Positions 21,648-32,763 of a stretch of 64,000 nucleotides of DNA are shown piece after piece. The stretch spans positions 197,816 through 261,815 of the forward strand of contig VSDK01027835.1 in the NCBI GenBank assembly GCA_009767595.1, given 5' to 3'. The notes under the pieces were generated by a model. That model saw only the letters and a list, made by a program, of their open reading frames with translations, was not told the origin of the DNA and ran no database searches. Positions within the stretch are counted from its first letter, which is position 1; every line of letters begins with the position of its first letter. This stretch comes from Symbiodinium kawagutii. Lineage: Eukaryota; Sar; Dinophyceae; Suessiales; Symbiodiniaceae. The translations under genes were made by a program, and so were the position numbers.

Positions 21648-24230
21648 TAACATATCCCATTTGCTTTGGTCGTTTCTACCATCATTTCATGAACAACCAC
21701 TAGGAATAATGCCCTAATATCCCATATGTTTTTTGAATCCCACAAACTTATCCCATCAAAAACCATCACTTTAGAACAAATATCACCCTAGCATTGTATG
21801 GTTTTTGTTCCTACCATCACTTCGCTTCCTGTCCTCGTTCAGCGCCGATGTTTCTGCCAGCTCCACGGCAGTTTAGCTTATCGGAGGAAACCAAGGCGAG
21901 CATCAAGGCCTGGTGAGGGCTTCAAGTCAACTTATCACCTGCCAAAGAAATCGGGTTGTCAGTGGGTAGCTGTGGTTGTTAGTATTTAGTAAACTTGGTT
22001 AGTTGATGTAGGTTGTGATTATTAGTAAAATTAGTGGTTAGTTGTTAGGCATTGGTGGTGAGTTATGGTCAATAGTGCTTGGTTGTGAGTAAACATTTGC
22101 GCAGTTTAGGATTATTTGATATTGCTTTGACATGCCCCAGCAAACCAGTGAAAGGATGTAGTTGGTAGCTGCCTGTCCTGGCATTCGCATTTCTAAGATT
22201 GATTAATTAAATTTAGCACAATTACTCAAGTGTAACCATTCAACTCATTAAGATCATTTCTATTCAACCACTCAGTGTACCCATCAGTAGTACATCATTA
22301 AGTCACGTCATCAACTAACCAAATGGATGTTCAATGGTGGACGTTTAGATCAACCATTCATCAACCACTAGTTGCTCACCATCATAGTTTCACCTTCATA
22401 GTAGATACCTTCTAAGTCAACCAATACGATCATCAATGATAGTCACGCAGCTCATAACCATCGTTAACATCATTAACACCATTTTTGATCTCGCGATCCT
22501 CACCATTTCTAAGTTATTAATGATTTTAACCATCATCAACCATTGGCTCTAACCATCATTAACCATCATTAGCCAGCATGGATTATCATTAACCATCACC
22601 ACTAACCATCATTTACCATTTTCCAAGTCAACCCATCAGTAAGACCCATTTTTACTACCCATCATTCAATTCCAAGTTAACCATCATTAACCCATCATTA
22701 ATGGTAAGATGGTTAATCCCCATGAGTGCAATGGTATCAAATACCATCATTAACCATTATCAACCATTATTAACCACAAATGGTATGATGGTTAATGATG
22801 GTTAGTGTTAACCCATTAAGCATCAGTAACCATTCATATGATGATACCATTAATGGTTAATGGTTAGTATGATGGGTCAACGGCCATCGTTGTGTGTTGC
22901 CATTCCCCAACCGTTTCGACGCTCCGAAACCAGGCCGAAGATGTCGCCGAGCTCCGAGCCTCGCGGCCCAGCTCAGAGCTCCGGGCCTCGCTGCTGCGTG
23001 CAGCCAGGCGACCGACCTGCCGTTGTGGTGCTTGGAGGATGCCGACGGGTGGATGCCATAGGAGGGTGACTTTGGGTGGGGTTAGATGCTTTAGAAATGG
23101 TTAGATGGCTGTTCAAACCAACATAAGTGGGGTGAACATGGGTGAACCATCTATGGTTGACTTTAGGGGTGAACCAACAGATAACCAACAATAACAACCA
23201 AAAACCCACTCATGGTTTTTATGGCTTTAGATGGTGGACTTAGGGGTTTAGATGGTTCACTTGTGGGTGATTTACATGGGTTTTATAGCTTTTATGGGTT
23301 TAGATGGTTGACTTCGGGGGTAAATGGATGTAAATCACCCTTCTTAGTCACCCTTTCATGATAAATAGATGTTAATAGTTGATTTATAGTCCAGTTTTTC
23401 GTATCCATGGATCTACGGTTGATCTATGAGTCAATGGTTGGTGGAATCATTGGTTAAATGATGTGTTTCTTTCATGCTCATTTCAGAGTAATTTCTTTAT
23501 TTATGATGGTTCATCTGATGGTGAATTGATTGTTAATCACAGGTTTACGATGGTTAGAAGTGATTGCTAGTGATAGCCATTGGTTAGATGATGGCCATTA
23601 GATCAATTTTAATGGTCAGGTTAGTGATGCGGGACCGTGGGACTCTATCCTGCAGCCGAGCATTTTTGACATCAGTGGTGTTTTTGGCTCGCCAGGGTTG
23701 TACCCCCTTGGCAGATCCCAAGCGAATTGATCATTCCTTTGTGATGGGACAACCTCCAAGCCATTCCAAGCCCTCCGCATGGATCAGCATCGAAGCACCA
23801 TGCTTTCGACCTGACTCAACCATAAGATGCCTGGTATTGCGCAGTGCTTCACACGAGAGCAGCTGTGCCAGGAAAGCCCGAGAACAGATCAGCAGCCAGT
23901 GGCTGGACTTTGAACCAGGAGCTTCCACCAAGAATTCACCGAATTTCTGTTTTCAGGAGCTTCCAGTTCAAAGGTTTTGGTTTCATCTCTTTGGATTTGG
24001 GTTTTCAGTTGTCTCCACTGTCTCCAATCTCACACTGACATGGCTGTGGGTCAAAACCCCTACCCCTGGTTCCCCCATCATCAACCATTGTTTTCCCCAC
24101 TATTACTGGTTATTATCCCCATTAGTTGGTTGGTTAATATTGACCCATAGCCACATGGAGGTAGCTTCCCTCAAAGACTTCTGTGTTTTTCGAGGGTCGC
24201 CAAGACTTCCACCCCTCACCTGTTGGGTGT
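21648..24230. other. Repeat-rich stretch with weak exon-like islands
   Basis: Islands at about 21840-21914 (MFLPAPRQFSLSEET, ending at a GTGAGG donor), 22900-23060 (Ala/Arg/Leu-rich helix) and 23840-23930 have protein-like composition and plausible splice borders, but no recognised domain. The remainder is AT-rich GGTTGA/ATGGTT repeat DNA. Confidence 0.3.
22200..22865. repeat. Degenerate AACCATCATT repeat tract
   Basis: Dozens of imperfect ACCATCATTA / TTAATGGT words in both orientations, allowing many small foldbacks. No gene seen. Confidence 0.7.
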
Positions 24231-24236
24231 TTTCAG

Positions 24237-24301
24237 GACCTCCAGTCTTGGCCAAGAAGCGATACTTCGACGTGCAAACGGATGGCTGGGCCGAAGAGCA
24301 G
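24237..24301 (+). CDS. Exon-like segment, unidentified
   Basis: A 65-nt island bordered by a strong acceptor (GGTGTTTTCAG then G) and a CAG/GTCTGA donor. It reads openly as GPPVLAKKRYFDVQTDGW followed by AEEQ. The splice borders are good, but the peptide is too short to assign. It could belong to the same transcript as the alpha-kinase downstream; this is only inferred from strand and position. Confidence 0.33.
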
Positions 24302-24476
24302 GTCTGAATTCTGAGTGGCCACTGGTTGTGCCAAAATATTTGAACTTAAGATTCCCAACTAGAATGGATTGATAGGATTCCACAGGGAAGGAAAAAAAGA
24401 TCTAATGTCCACAAACAGCATGGTCCGCTAGGATCCAGGATGATTATGAACTATAGCAAATGTGTATTTTACTTGG

Positions 24477-24682
24477 GCGTTTCTCAATTCATGGTTGTAC
24501 CCCGAAATCATCCAGTTTATACACCATCTATAGAAAGAAACCATCAATTTTTCGGTTTCCCTATTTGGTGGTTTCTCAAAATGGGGGACCCAAAAAATGG
24601 CTGGTTTATTACTATAAATGACTACTAATGGATGATTTGGGGGTACCCCTATTTTGAGAAACCACCATTTTAAGAAACCTCC
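24477..24682. mobile_element. Hairpin MITE, copy 8 (interrupted by copy 9)
   Basis: Left part 24477-24567 starts GCGTTTCTCAATTCATGG and stops within its right arm at CCCTATTT. The arm resumes at 24667 as ATTTTAAGAAACCTCC. Copy 9 sits exactly in between, so this copy is older. Confidence 0.8.
24568..24666. mobile_element. Hairpin MITE, copy 9 (nested, intact)
   Basis: A 99-bp copy from GGTGGTTTCTCAAAATGGGG to CTATTTTGAGAAACCACC. It is inserted in the right arm of copy 8 and flanked by ATTT on both sides, consistent with a 4-bp target-site duplication. This defines the family's exact ends. Confidence 0.88.
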
Positions 24683-24743
24683 ACTTGAAAAATGATAAAC
24701 CACTGATACGCACTATGACTGCCGGCGCCAGGTGATGGTGCAG

Positions 24744-24830
24744 GTGGACTCCAAAGCGTTTGGCAAAGGATGGCCGTCGGCAAGTCGCGGGCGGTTGCTT
24801 CACCTGCAGCGGAAGAACCTATGCAGAGCT
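24744..24830 (+). CDS. Exon-like segment, unidentified
   Basis: Starts after GTGCAG and ends before GTTGGT. Reads as a basic peptide (VDSKAFGKGWPSASRGRLL, then HLQRKNLCRA). No family recognised. Confidence 0.25.
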
Positions 24831-25261
24831 GTTGGTGGATGCCATGTAGAGTTGAGGCAAAACCTGTGTGTAGATTTGAGGCAATTTTCTGTGATTTGAG
24901 GCGCCTCCCTCCCATGATGTGGTTTCAACCTGTTTCAGTCTGTTTCAAGCACATGAGCAGTAGGGACTCTGGTACGTATCTAGTGCTGATCCAGAAAGAA
25001 TCTTCCGCGACCCCATCACCTTGCCATTCCCAGGGAATTGAGAAAGGGACTTCCCATCACAATCGGCTCTTGTTAAGCCTTATGGGCCTGCAAAAGAAAG
25101 GAACAAACTGTCATTAGCACAGTACTTGACCATCTCAGACCATCAACTATTTATGCCTTCCGAACCATCATTGACCATCACCCAACCATCAAGCCACACC
25201 ACCAACCCCAACCACCACTGCGATCACCTTCGAACCATGAAACTGCTCCAGGAGCTCTGAG

Positions 25262-25348
25262 GGAGTGCTTTCGCATGAAGGAAGTCCGCTTGGAGAGCCG
25301 CGAATTTGTGGGCCATGCAGAAGGCAGTTGTGGGGGCGGTGATCAGCA
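25262..25348 (+). CDS. Exon-like segment, unidentified
   Basis: After CTCTGAG the + strand reads ECFRMKEVRLESREFVG and HAEGSCGGGDQ. Composition is protein-like, but no domain is recognised. Confidence 0.25.
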
Positions 25349-25599
25349 CCCACTAGTACTGTAGCTACAGGGTGCTTAAGGCTTCAAGTAGCTGTGGTTG
25401 AAATCTGAGGTTGAGCTTCTTGCTGCGATTTTGATAGCTAACATGCAGCATGTTTTCACGAAATAGCAAGCTTTCCTGGTAATATGGTATGATTTGGTGT
25501 TGAAGACCTCATTAAAGGCTATCTATGGTTTGGTGTTGAAGACCTCATTCATTATCATCTCATGGATTCTCATGGTCTGAGATTTGCTGTTGAAGACCG

Positions 25600-25660
25600 C
25601 AGCTGTGGCAGCTGTCATCTGCAGCTGTCATCTGCAGCTGTCATCTGCTGCTGTCATCAT
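25600..25660. repeat. 13-bp tandem repeat (AGCTGTCATCTGC)
   Basis: About four copies, preceded by two longer direct repeats containing TTTGGTGTTGAAGACCTCAT (about 25493 and 25530). Confidence 0.75.
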
Positions 25661-25751
25661 TGACTGCAAAGGCAAGTCCAAGGTCGACAGCCAGGCCCGC
25701 CAGTCGTGAGTTGCATCCATCACAGGTTGGAAATCACAAGCAACGGAAGTG

Positions 25752-25800
25752 GTTGGAATACCAGGGGTTGGAATACCAGGGGTTGGAATACCAGGGTTGA
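25752..25800. repeat. 15-bp tandem repeat (GGTTGGAATACCAGG)
   Basis: Three near-perfect copies. Confidence 0.85.
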
Positions 25801-26158
25801 TGTGTTGATTTCCAACCTGTGATTTTGCAAGTGTTTTTTTTTGAAACGGTGGGGTGATGTGATTTCTGAACTGTTTGAAACACTGAATTCATGGATTGTT
25901 GTTTAATCAAAATTTCTGCCAGAGTTGATTTTTCAAAGCAGAGCTTGGCAGAAACTAAAATTCTCCTTGCCATGCTGAGACCGCGGATCATCATCACCTT
26001 TGTTTCGAAGCGATCGCATGCGGCTTGATGGAGCTACCGCGTGGCTTGAACTGAGATTCGAAACCGATTGAGTTTCCATGCTTGAACTGACCTACACTTT
26101 GCCAATGGAATTGTGCACATGTGCCTATCATATGCCCCTCAAAGTTGGTTTCACTATG

Positions 26159-26237
26159 TTTTAGTGGTAGTATCTCTGAAGAACCAATCAAACAAAATAA
26201 AAGCAATAAAACGGAATCAGAGATACTACCAATAAAA
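26159..26237. repeat. Hairpin, 21-bp arms
   Basis: Arms 26159-26179 and 26217-26237 pair at 20 of 21 positions around TGGTAGTATCTCTGA, with a 37-nt A-rich loop. Too short to code. It may be a solo MITE or a structured RNA. Confidence 0.7.
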
Positions 26238-26449
26238 CATGCAAACATAACAAAGCCAACTGTTCAATTTGCATGTTGGGGACGGTCATCACTGACGGAC
26301 AGCTTGATGAAGAGCTCCACAGCCTCGTGTTTTTCAGCAAGGCAACAGCAGACGGACGCTCTGGGTTGCCAAGCGTTCGATCGCAGATCACCACCGGAAG
26401 ATCATGCACAAGCACCTTGGTTTGGCGCAGATGGCGGCCATTTCACTGT

Positions 26450-27354
26450 CATTCCAATGGATGGTTTCCGTGTCATAGTCGAAGCAAGTGGAAAGATGCG
26501 GATCATCACGGATCAAGTTTACACGTTTGGAGTTTGGATGTTTCAAACGCACCGGAACGAAGGCTCATTGGGCCACAGCCATGTGATAGAAGTTGTCAGG
26601 CCATCGAAATATCTATCAAAAGAGGTTGTAGGAGTCACACTCAGGCGAGAATGCGAGACAGACGTCATCCACCAGACCTTTGCGAAGCACTACGCTGAAC
26701 TCTTCAACCAGGACTGGCAGAAACGAAGTGAAGGCCACAAGAGAGGCGTGCTATCGTTGATTCCAATGCCTAACCAACGGCCCCAGGAAGTCCATCGACA
26801 TGCTGTGGAGTCGGGTTTGGGTCGTTGCGGAGCCCACGACATCGACTTCTTGCTGACTCACGTGCCTTGCTTCGCAGCCGATCCACAGCTACCCGTGGCA
26901 CCACCCTGGTGGACCTGGCGGCTGAGGTGGTGGAACTCCCCGACAGAGTCACGGTGAGTGCTGAGGCCTTCGTCCTGGGAGAGTGCCCCACACGGTGACC
27001 CAACGATGGCCTTCCCGTGGCACGGGGACGTTGTCGCTGGCTTCCAGGTACATCAAACACAACACCAATGGTGGATCGATCATTGGCGAGCGCACCACGC
27101 CGCAAGCTTTTAGACGCTTGGTTTTGCAAGTTGACCAAACAAACCAAAGAGGTAATAACGACAGTAGTTTTTTTTCAGCTAAAGGCAATCATTCTGCAGC
27201 TTGGGAGGTCAAAACTCTGATTGGAGAAGTGGAGTCGCAGTTTTCGCTGCTTATCTCCCTTGGTTCCCGAGGCTACTTCACCTTCATCAAGTCCGGACGT
27301 CGGCTGTGCTGTGCTTAGATTTGAACGCATTGAAATTGTGGGATTGTGAGTCAC

Positions 27355-27411
<57 letters not shown>

Positions 27412-28351
27412 CGATGATGATGATGATGATGATGATGAGGAGATGATGGTTGATGTCGTTTGATCTTAGGCAAATGATTGTTGCTGATGATCAATAGGGT
27501 TCAATGCTGCTTTGATGTACACACATTGTCCAAACATGATCAGGCTGGACACATCATTGGTCACTACTTTGTTTGGTATTCAGCTTGATCCAAACAGTGG
27601 CATAGCACGAGCCTCTCCTGCCCTGAGGATGATAGTGGACATCCAGGGTGTTGTGGATTTGTACACGGATCCTGTGATCCACTTCCTTCCCAGTCGCGTG
27701 AGTGGAAAGCTTGCAGGCATGTGGTGAAAGCACGGCAGCAGATGTCTTATTGGAAGCTTGTTAGATTGTCATGGCGACTTTGCAAATGTGCAGGAGAAAG
27801 TCATTGTTTCATAAAGGATTGTCAAAGAGACATATTTTCTCAGCCACGCAGTAGTCAACAATGCAAAATAGGGAGTGGAAGAGACTTCGAATTGAATTGG
27901 CCCCAGTAGGGGCCCGTGCTCTTAAGTGCTCTTAAGTGCTCTTAAGAATCTGGTGCTCGAACTTTGTCTTGAGCCTTGTTGAGAGTCATTTCAAGTAACT
28001 CAAAGTCGGTCCCAAGTTTGGACCTGGTGTCAAACGCTCAAAAAGACAATCCAAGAATCTGTCTTTTTAGAATCTTTTTGTAGTCTGATAAACGACTCAT
28101 TGAATCTTGAAACAATCGATTAGACTCATGTGACCAATGATGAGACACTTTAGAAACTATTAAGTTGGAGTATTTCTTGATGTTTTCTCCACCATGAAAA
28201 AGGCGCAGACATGGAGCTGAACTTCGGCATCAAAGGCTTTGCCCTCTTCCTTTGGAGCCATCGACGTAATGACATCGACCGAGCCCCAGAGATCCGCAGC
28301 CGTTGCTGTTGCCCCATAGGACCTCCTCAGCTGGTTTCAGGTTGGACATAG
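26450..28351 (+). CDS. Alpha-type protein kinase (MHCK/EF2K-like), partial
   Basis: Atypical Ser/Thr kinase domain rebuilt from exons. 26602 to about 26740 reads YLSKEVVGV then HQTFAKHYAELFN (N-lobe). 26879-26994 reads LVDLAAEVVELPDRV and AEAFVLGECPTR. 27048-27125 reads YIKHNTNGG and TPQAF. About 27598-27697 reads MIVDIQGVVDLYTDP, the hallmark strand with the catalytic Asp region, and stops at a GTGAGT donor. About 28203-28351 reads ELNFGIKGFALFLWSHRRN and ends in TAG. Exons 2 and 3 join in phase to make an Arg codon (GT-AG). The intron after TPQAF may start with GC (GCAAGT). The order matches the family. The last segment has His-Arg-Arg-Asn where many members have a zinc-binding H..CN, so metal binding may be altered. 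The kinase start is uncertain (an in-frame ASGKMR lies near 26490). Regulatory N-terminal domains are not identified. Confidence 0.62.
27356..27440. repeat. (ATG)n trinucleotide repeat
   Basis: About 27 units with one ACG variant. Located in an intron of the alpha-kinase gene. The methionine run in one frame is not coding. Confidence 0.9.
27911..27946. repeat. 11-bp tandem repeat (GTGCTCTTAAG)
   Basis: Three copies in a row. Confidence 0.8.
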
Positions 28352-28817
28352 CACCTCTAAGGTGCCGCTATTATCAGATCTGTAGCTGTTGTGATTGACA
28401 AGCTTGGTGGCTGGTTTTGTTTTCACCAGGTTTAGTAGCAGAATCATTGAATCGTTGCATTTCTAAGATTATCGCTTTAGATCAGTACGAAGCGATCAAT
28501 GCCCGGCTGCAGCACCGTGCAGAAAGCCATGGCACGCCGAGGATCAATTGCTGAACTTGCCGGTTTTCGCACTCTCGCCCCACGAGGAGAAATGGCAACT
28601 GAGCTTGCTGAGAAGAACTGGCAGTGTTCGTTGGGAATGCCATCATGTCATGGATTTTCCGTCAAGATAGAAATCGGCCTTTTGCCATGATTTTCGGCAG
28701 GGACCACTTCCAAGCCATCTTGGGACCACTTCCAAGCAATCTTGGAAACTGGATCCATGACACATCGAATCATTCTGCATCTTGGGAGGAGAAACACCTG
28801 GCTCCGAGCACTTCCAG

Positions 28818-28949
28818 GCTGGTCCTTCGGAGCTGCTGGACACGCCCTGGAACGCCTCCGGTGCCAGGACCGTTTCGCAGCTCATCGCCACATCCAAAAA
28901 GGATGGGTCGCTCGAGGTGACGGGAGCAGTTCACAGCACGGGATCCTCC
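28818..28949 (+). CDS. Exon-like segment, unidentified
   Basis: Acceptor ACTTCCAG then G; donor CC/GTGGGT. Reads openly as AGPSELLDTPWNASGA, SQLIATSKKDGSLEV and TGAVHSTGSS. Among the unassigned islands this is one of the better ones by composition and borders. A MITE copy begins 17 bp after the donor. Confidence 0.38.
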
Positions 28950-28966
28950 GTGGGTTTTTTCATGTC

Positions 28967-29101
28967 GGTGGTTTCTGAGTATAGGGAACCCCAAAATGGT
29001 TGGTTTATGAATGTTCATGAAGTTTATTCATGTTTATTACCAAAAATGGTTGGTTCATACAGGATGATTTAGGGGTGCTCCTATGACTTGAGAACCCCCC
29101 C
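28967..29101. mobile_element. Hairpin MITE, copy 10 (internally duplicated)
   Basis: Starts GGTGGTTTCTGAGTATAGGG and ends near ACTTGAGAACCCCCCC. The centre AAAATGGTTGGTTTAT/CAT occurs twice, making the copy longer than usual. ATGT lies just outside both ends, compatible with a 4-bp duplication. Confidence 0.75.
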
Positions 29102-29511
29102 ATGTAACCTGCTCTGTTAATCCAGAGCCTGCCACTGCAAGGCACAAGAACCTGGGGACTTTGTGGTGTTGCTGGCGGAGCAACTTGGCAGACCACAGTT
29201 TCTACAGAATCAGGTGCTTTGCTCTGACTGTAGCGGAAGATCTGCAAGAATTAACCCGCTACAGCTGCAGTGGAAGTTGAGGTAGTGTAGGGGAGAAATC
29301 AGGTGCTTCGCTCTGACTGTCGTGGGAGATCTGAAAGAATCAAAGCGATCATCGACCAATTCAAGATCAACATTCCACCAATGGAATCATTTGGAGACTC
29401 CAGCAGAAATCTCAAGTGATATCAACCAGTGCTTGATCATCCATCAACTCCCTATAGTTGGCTGGTTGATTCCATGGCCACCATGGCCACCATGGCGACG
29501 CACCCGGGTGG

Positions 29512-29660
29512 TCCCCCGGGCTCCCAAGGACTCCTGGCGTGGACCTGTCGGACTGGTGCAACTGGCGCGGTGCGCTGCGACACCGCAGCGGTGACTCGGT
29601 GGCTCCCGAGGAGTTGGTGGAGGCCGACCCAGGGACCCAGGGGCCGTGGGTGGCTAAGCT
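29512..29660 (+). CDS. Exon-like segment, unidentified
   Basis: GC-rich island reading GVDLSDWCNWRGALRHRSG and APEELVEADPGTQGPWVAKL before GTGGGTGGTAGGT. Likely the next exon of the gene containing 28818-28949, judged only by strand and spacing. Confidence 0.33.
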
Positions 29661-30259
29661 GGTGGGTGGTAGGTTAGGTATAGATTAGTAAGCTAGTAAC
29701 CACAACAGCTAGATTTGGGTGGTAGGTTGGTTAATAAGCTGTTTAGTCAGTTGGTTAGCTGGTTACTTAGTTGAAAACTGATGGTTGGTTAGCTGGTTAC
29801 TGATGATTGATCGACAGTTCGTTGATGGTTATTTGGTTGGTTGCTCAGTTGCTTGGTCAGCAGCTCGTTGATACTGGGTACTAAGCTGGTCAATGGGTAG
29901 TAAGCTGTTTGATAATGTAGTGTGAATTGCTGATTAAGCACTATGGTAGAACAAATGAGTAATTTTAGTCAAGTGCTGCTTCATTGATGGTCAATCGCAT
30001 GGTTTGGTTTGGAAACATGGAGGTCCCAAGATAGCATGAGTTTCTTGTCTAAAGTTAGGTCTTGAAGTCCAGGACTCCAACGAAAATGATAAGCCAACAG
30101 CTTCCTCGCAACAGCGTGTGTAGGTGCACATTTTGACAAAGACCATGATGTTTCTAAAAGGTTTACCATTCTTGTCTTGGGATGTTCACCATGATTTTCA
30201 TTGGTGAACTCACAGTTGATGGTGAATCAGAGGTGAGGTGATGGTTCATTTGTCTTCAG

Positions 30260-30427
30260 AAGTGCTGGAGCTGAGCTGCCAGGCTGAATGTCACATGGAA
30301 ATCGCTGCGATGTATCATCAAGGGCGCATCACGCTGCGTAGGGGCCTCAGTGCACCGGAGCCTGGCGCTGTGCCAGGCAGTGCCATCGGAGTTGGAAACT
30401 GCCCATGGGGCTGTACGTGGAACTGGT
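30260..30427 (+). CDS. Exon-like segment, unidentified
   Basis: Acceptor ATTTGTCTTCAG; donor ACTG/GTGATA. Reads VLELSCQAECHMEIAAMYH, GRITLRRGL and a Gly/Pro/Cys-rich end. No domain recognised. Confidence 0.33.
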
Positions 30428-31042
30428 GATAGCTATCGAGTAGCTCAAAAGTGATGATTGCTGTCACATAGCAGGACTGTTTCGATATCACGTTCGATGA
30501 CAACCATCAAATGACCAGGGACATTCACCACTTACGAACTAGCTTGGCAATCGGTATGAACCAGACAACCGACCAACTGACTAACCTGCTGACCAATCAC
30601 ATTACCATGCCATCAACTGACCAGCTAACTAACCAATTTGCCAAGGATTGAGCATGTTTTCGGCTTTTGCAACCTGTTTCTGCAGACCCAGGTGATGAGT
30701 TGAGAGGTCCTCCTGGGGTCAAAGAGGCCAGACGTATGATGAACATCCACCATGCCATCTTTGTCGATGACCAATCAATGGTTCATCAATGCTTTATGAA
30801 CAAATAAGGAATGGTCGTTCGCTCATGGTCAAGCATTGGCGACTTTGTGATGAATGAATGATTAGTCAAGAATTAACCGGTGGTTAATTCAGTTTCTGAA
30901 GGTTGACAGTGACGGACTAGAGATTCGTAAAGCCATAAAACATTAACCTTTTCTTCAAAGACATGTGTGATTTCCCATCCAGACTGTGTTGGGCTTGGCA
31001 ACATCTGGATCTCGCAATACGCAAAGCGTTGTCAGCTTACCG

Positions 31043-31083
31043 ATGATGATGATGACGATGATGACGACGACGACGACGATGAT
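31043..31083. repeat. (GAT/GAC)n trinucleotide repeat
   Basis: Encodes poly-Asp in one + frame, which continues as an open hydrophilic peptide to 31221. On the minus strand it is poly-His. Both strands downstream stay open, so the coding strand is ambiguous and no CDS is called. Confidence 0.8.
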
Positions 31084-32170
31084 GCCGCTGAGAACGAAGA
31101 AATAGATCGACAGCCAACTGCTGCAACTGCTCAAGCGGTTGAATCTGATGCCCTTGGGAAGCCGCCAGGTGCAGTCCGCAGTCTTTCACCTGGTGGAAGC
31201 GGCGCGACAGGATCTCCCTGAGGCGTGGAAACGCCATGGTGGTTGCGCAGTAGGTGGTTAACACCAACGAGCGTAGGAAGCCATAAGCCACTTCCTGGTA
31301 ATCTTAGGGGTTTTATAGATTTTTATAAGAATTGTAACCATTAATAGTAGGTTTTATAGTAATCTTAGGGATTTTATAGTGGGTTTTTTAGGGATTAGTA
31401 GATAATTAATGATAGGGAATAATGACCAAGAAGAATGGTTAAATACTAGCTGGTGCTTTGATTTACATTTTTTTTCCCTAGGAATTATTCACGGATGGTG
31501 GTTGACTAGTTTCATAGGGGTTGAAACCACCAAGCAGCTTTTATTTTCAATGGTAATCAAGGCAACGGCAAAGAAATGGCTAGTGCGTGAGTATTCATGT
31601 GTTTTTTTAAGTAATCAATAATCAGTAGGTCGAAAAAAAATGAATGAACCGCTGCTAGAGGTGGTTCAATGAATCAAACAGCAATTGGCTATTTGTCTGT
31701 TTTTTGCCAGTGCACGAACCGTGCATGACCGTGCGCTGCTCACCGTTTGGAGGCCCTGTTGGCTTTGGCCCGCCTTTGCTCTGAAGACGAGCACGCTGAT
31801 TTTCTTCCACAGGCCAGTTATGAACTTTTGAAGGACGACAGCCAATATCAAACGAAAGCAAAGAAGACATGGACGGAACTGTGATAAGATTCACATTGTT
31901 GAATTCACATTTTTTTGATTTGAAAATTGTTGATGATTGATGATGGTTGATGGTTTTATGGGTGGTTATGCTTCACTGATGTCCTATCGACTCCCCAGAA
32001 ATCCATGACTCGCCCAGTTGGAATTTCCCGCAGCTCCAAGGTGAAGGGATCACAGCCCAACACCATGCGCGCGCTCTTGGCTCGCGCAGCCACGCTTGGG
32101 GCAAGGCCAAGGGACTCGCGCGGCGTTGCAATGGAGGGAACTCCACTGCTCAGAGCTCGTGACCATACTT

Positions 32171-32273
32171 GTGGTAGTTCATCAAAATGGGAGACCCCCC
32201 AAAATGGCTGGTTTATTACTGTAGGTGATTGATGGTGGATGATTTGGCGGTACCCCCATTTTGATAAACACCC
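32171..32273. mobile_element. Hairpin MITE, copy 11
   Basis: Starts GTGGTAGTTCATCAAAATGGG and ends CCATTTTGATAAACACCC. Centre AAATGGCTGGTTTATTACTG. Confidence 0.75.
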
Positions 32274-32344
32274 GTATGACATCATTTTAGCGATCTGATT
32301 TCATGGTATGATCATGAAATAGATTTTGAGATAAATGGTTAATC

Positions 32345-32389
32345 AGCTGGATGATAACTGCGGGGTACTCCTATTTTGAGAAACACCCA
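32345..32389. mobile_element. Hairpin MITE, half copy (copy 12)
   Basis: Right half only: GCTGGATGATAACTGC followed by CTCCTATTTTGAGAAACACC. Confidence 0.6.
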
Positions 32390-32452
32390 CATAAATGTCA
32401 TTCAACATATGGTGTCATAAGATGTCACACAAAATGACATGTTGTACCATAT

Positions 32453-32464
32453 CAATCCATATCA
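32453..32464. repeat. LINE target-site duplication, 5' copy
   Basis: CAATCCATATCA, identical to 42814-42825. It directly precedes the first base assigned to the retrotransposon. Confidence 0.75.
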
Positions 32465-32763
32465 AGCGTTTGGCTCGTTGCAGCATAGACCAGTTGCCCC
32501 GGTCTGTGTTTGCTGAGTTGAACCTTAGCGGTATCCGCGGGCTTGCTTCGCCATAGCCTTTGCTCCCTGCTGTTGATTTTTCCACAGGTGAGCCTCCGGA
32601 TTTTAGGTTTGGGGTCAGCCTCCTTCGGGAAAAACCCTGTCGTTGCACCAAGTTTAGCTGCCGTTGAATTGGCCTCTACTTGGGTGCGGTTTTTGGATTA
32701 CAATTCGTACATTGTATATGTGGTGGCAGCTGGCTTCACTGGTACATTGTTTCTTGATTCAAG

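Noticed and set aside
23588-24307. A 239-codon + frame as a gene
   Set aside because: Composition changes abruptly along it and it crosses obvious intron-like AT-rich stretches. Only the last 65 nt look like an exon.
27201-27446. Frame ending in a long poly-Met run
   Set aside because: Translation of the (ATG)n microsatellite in an intron of the alpha-kinase gene.
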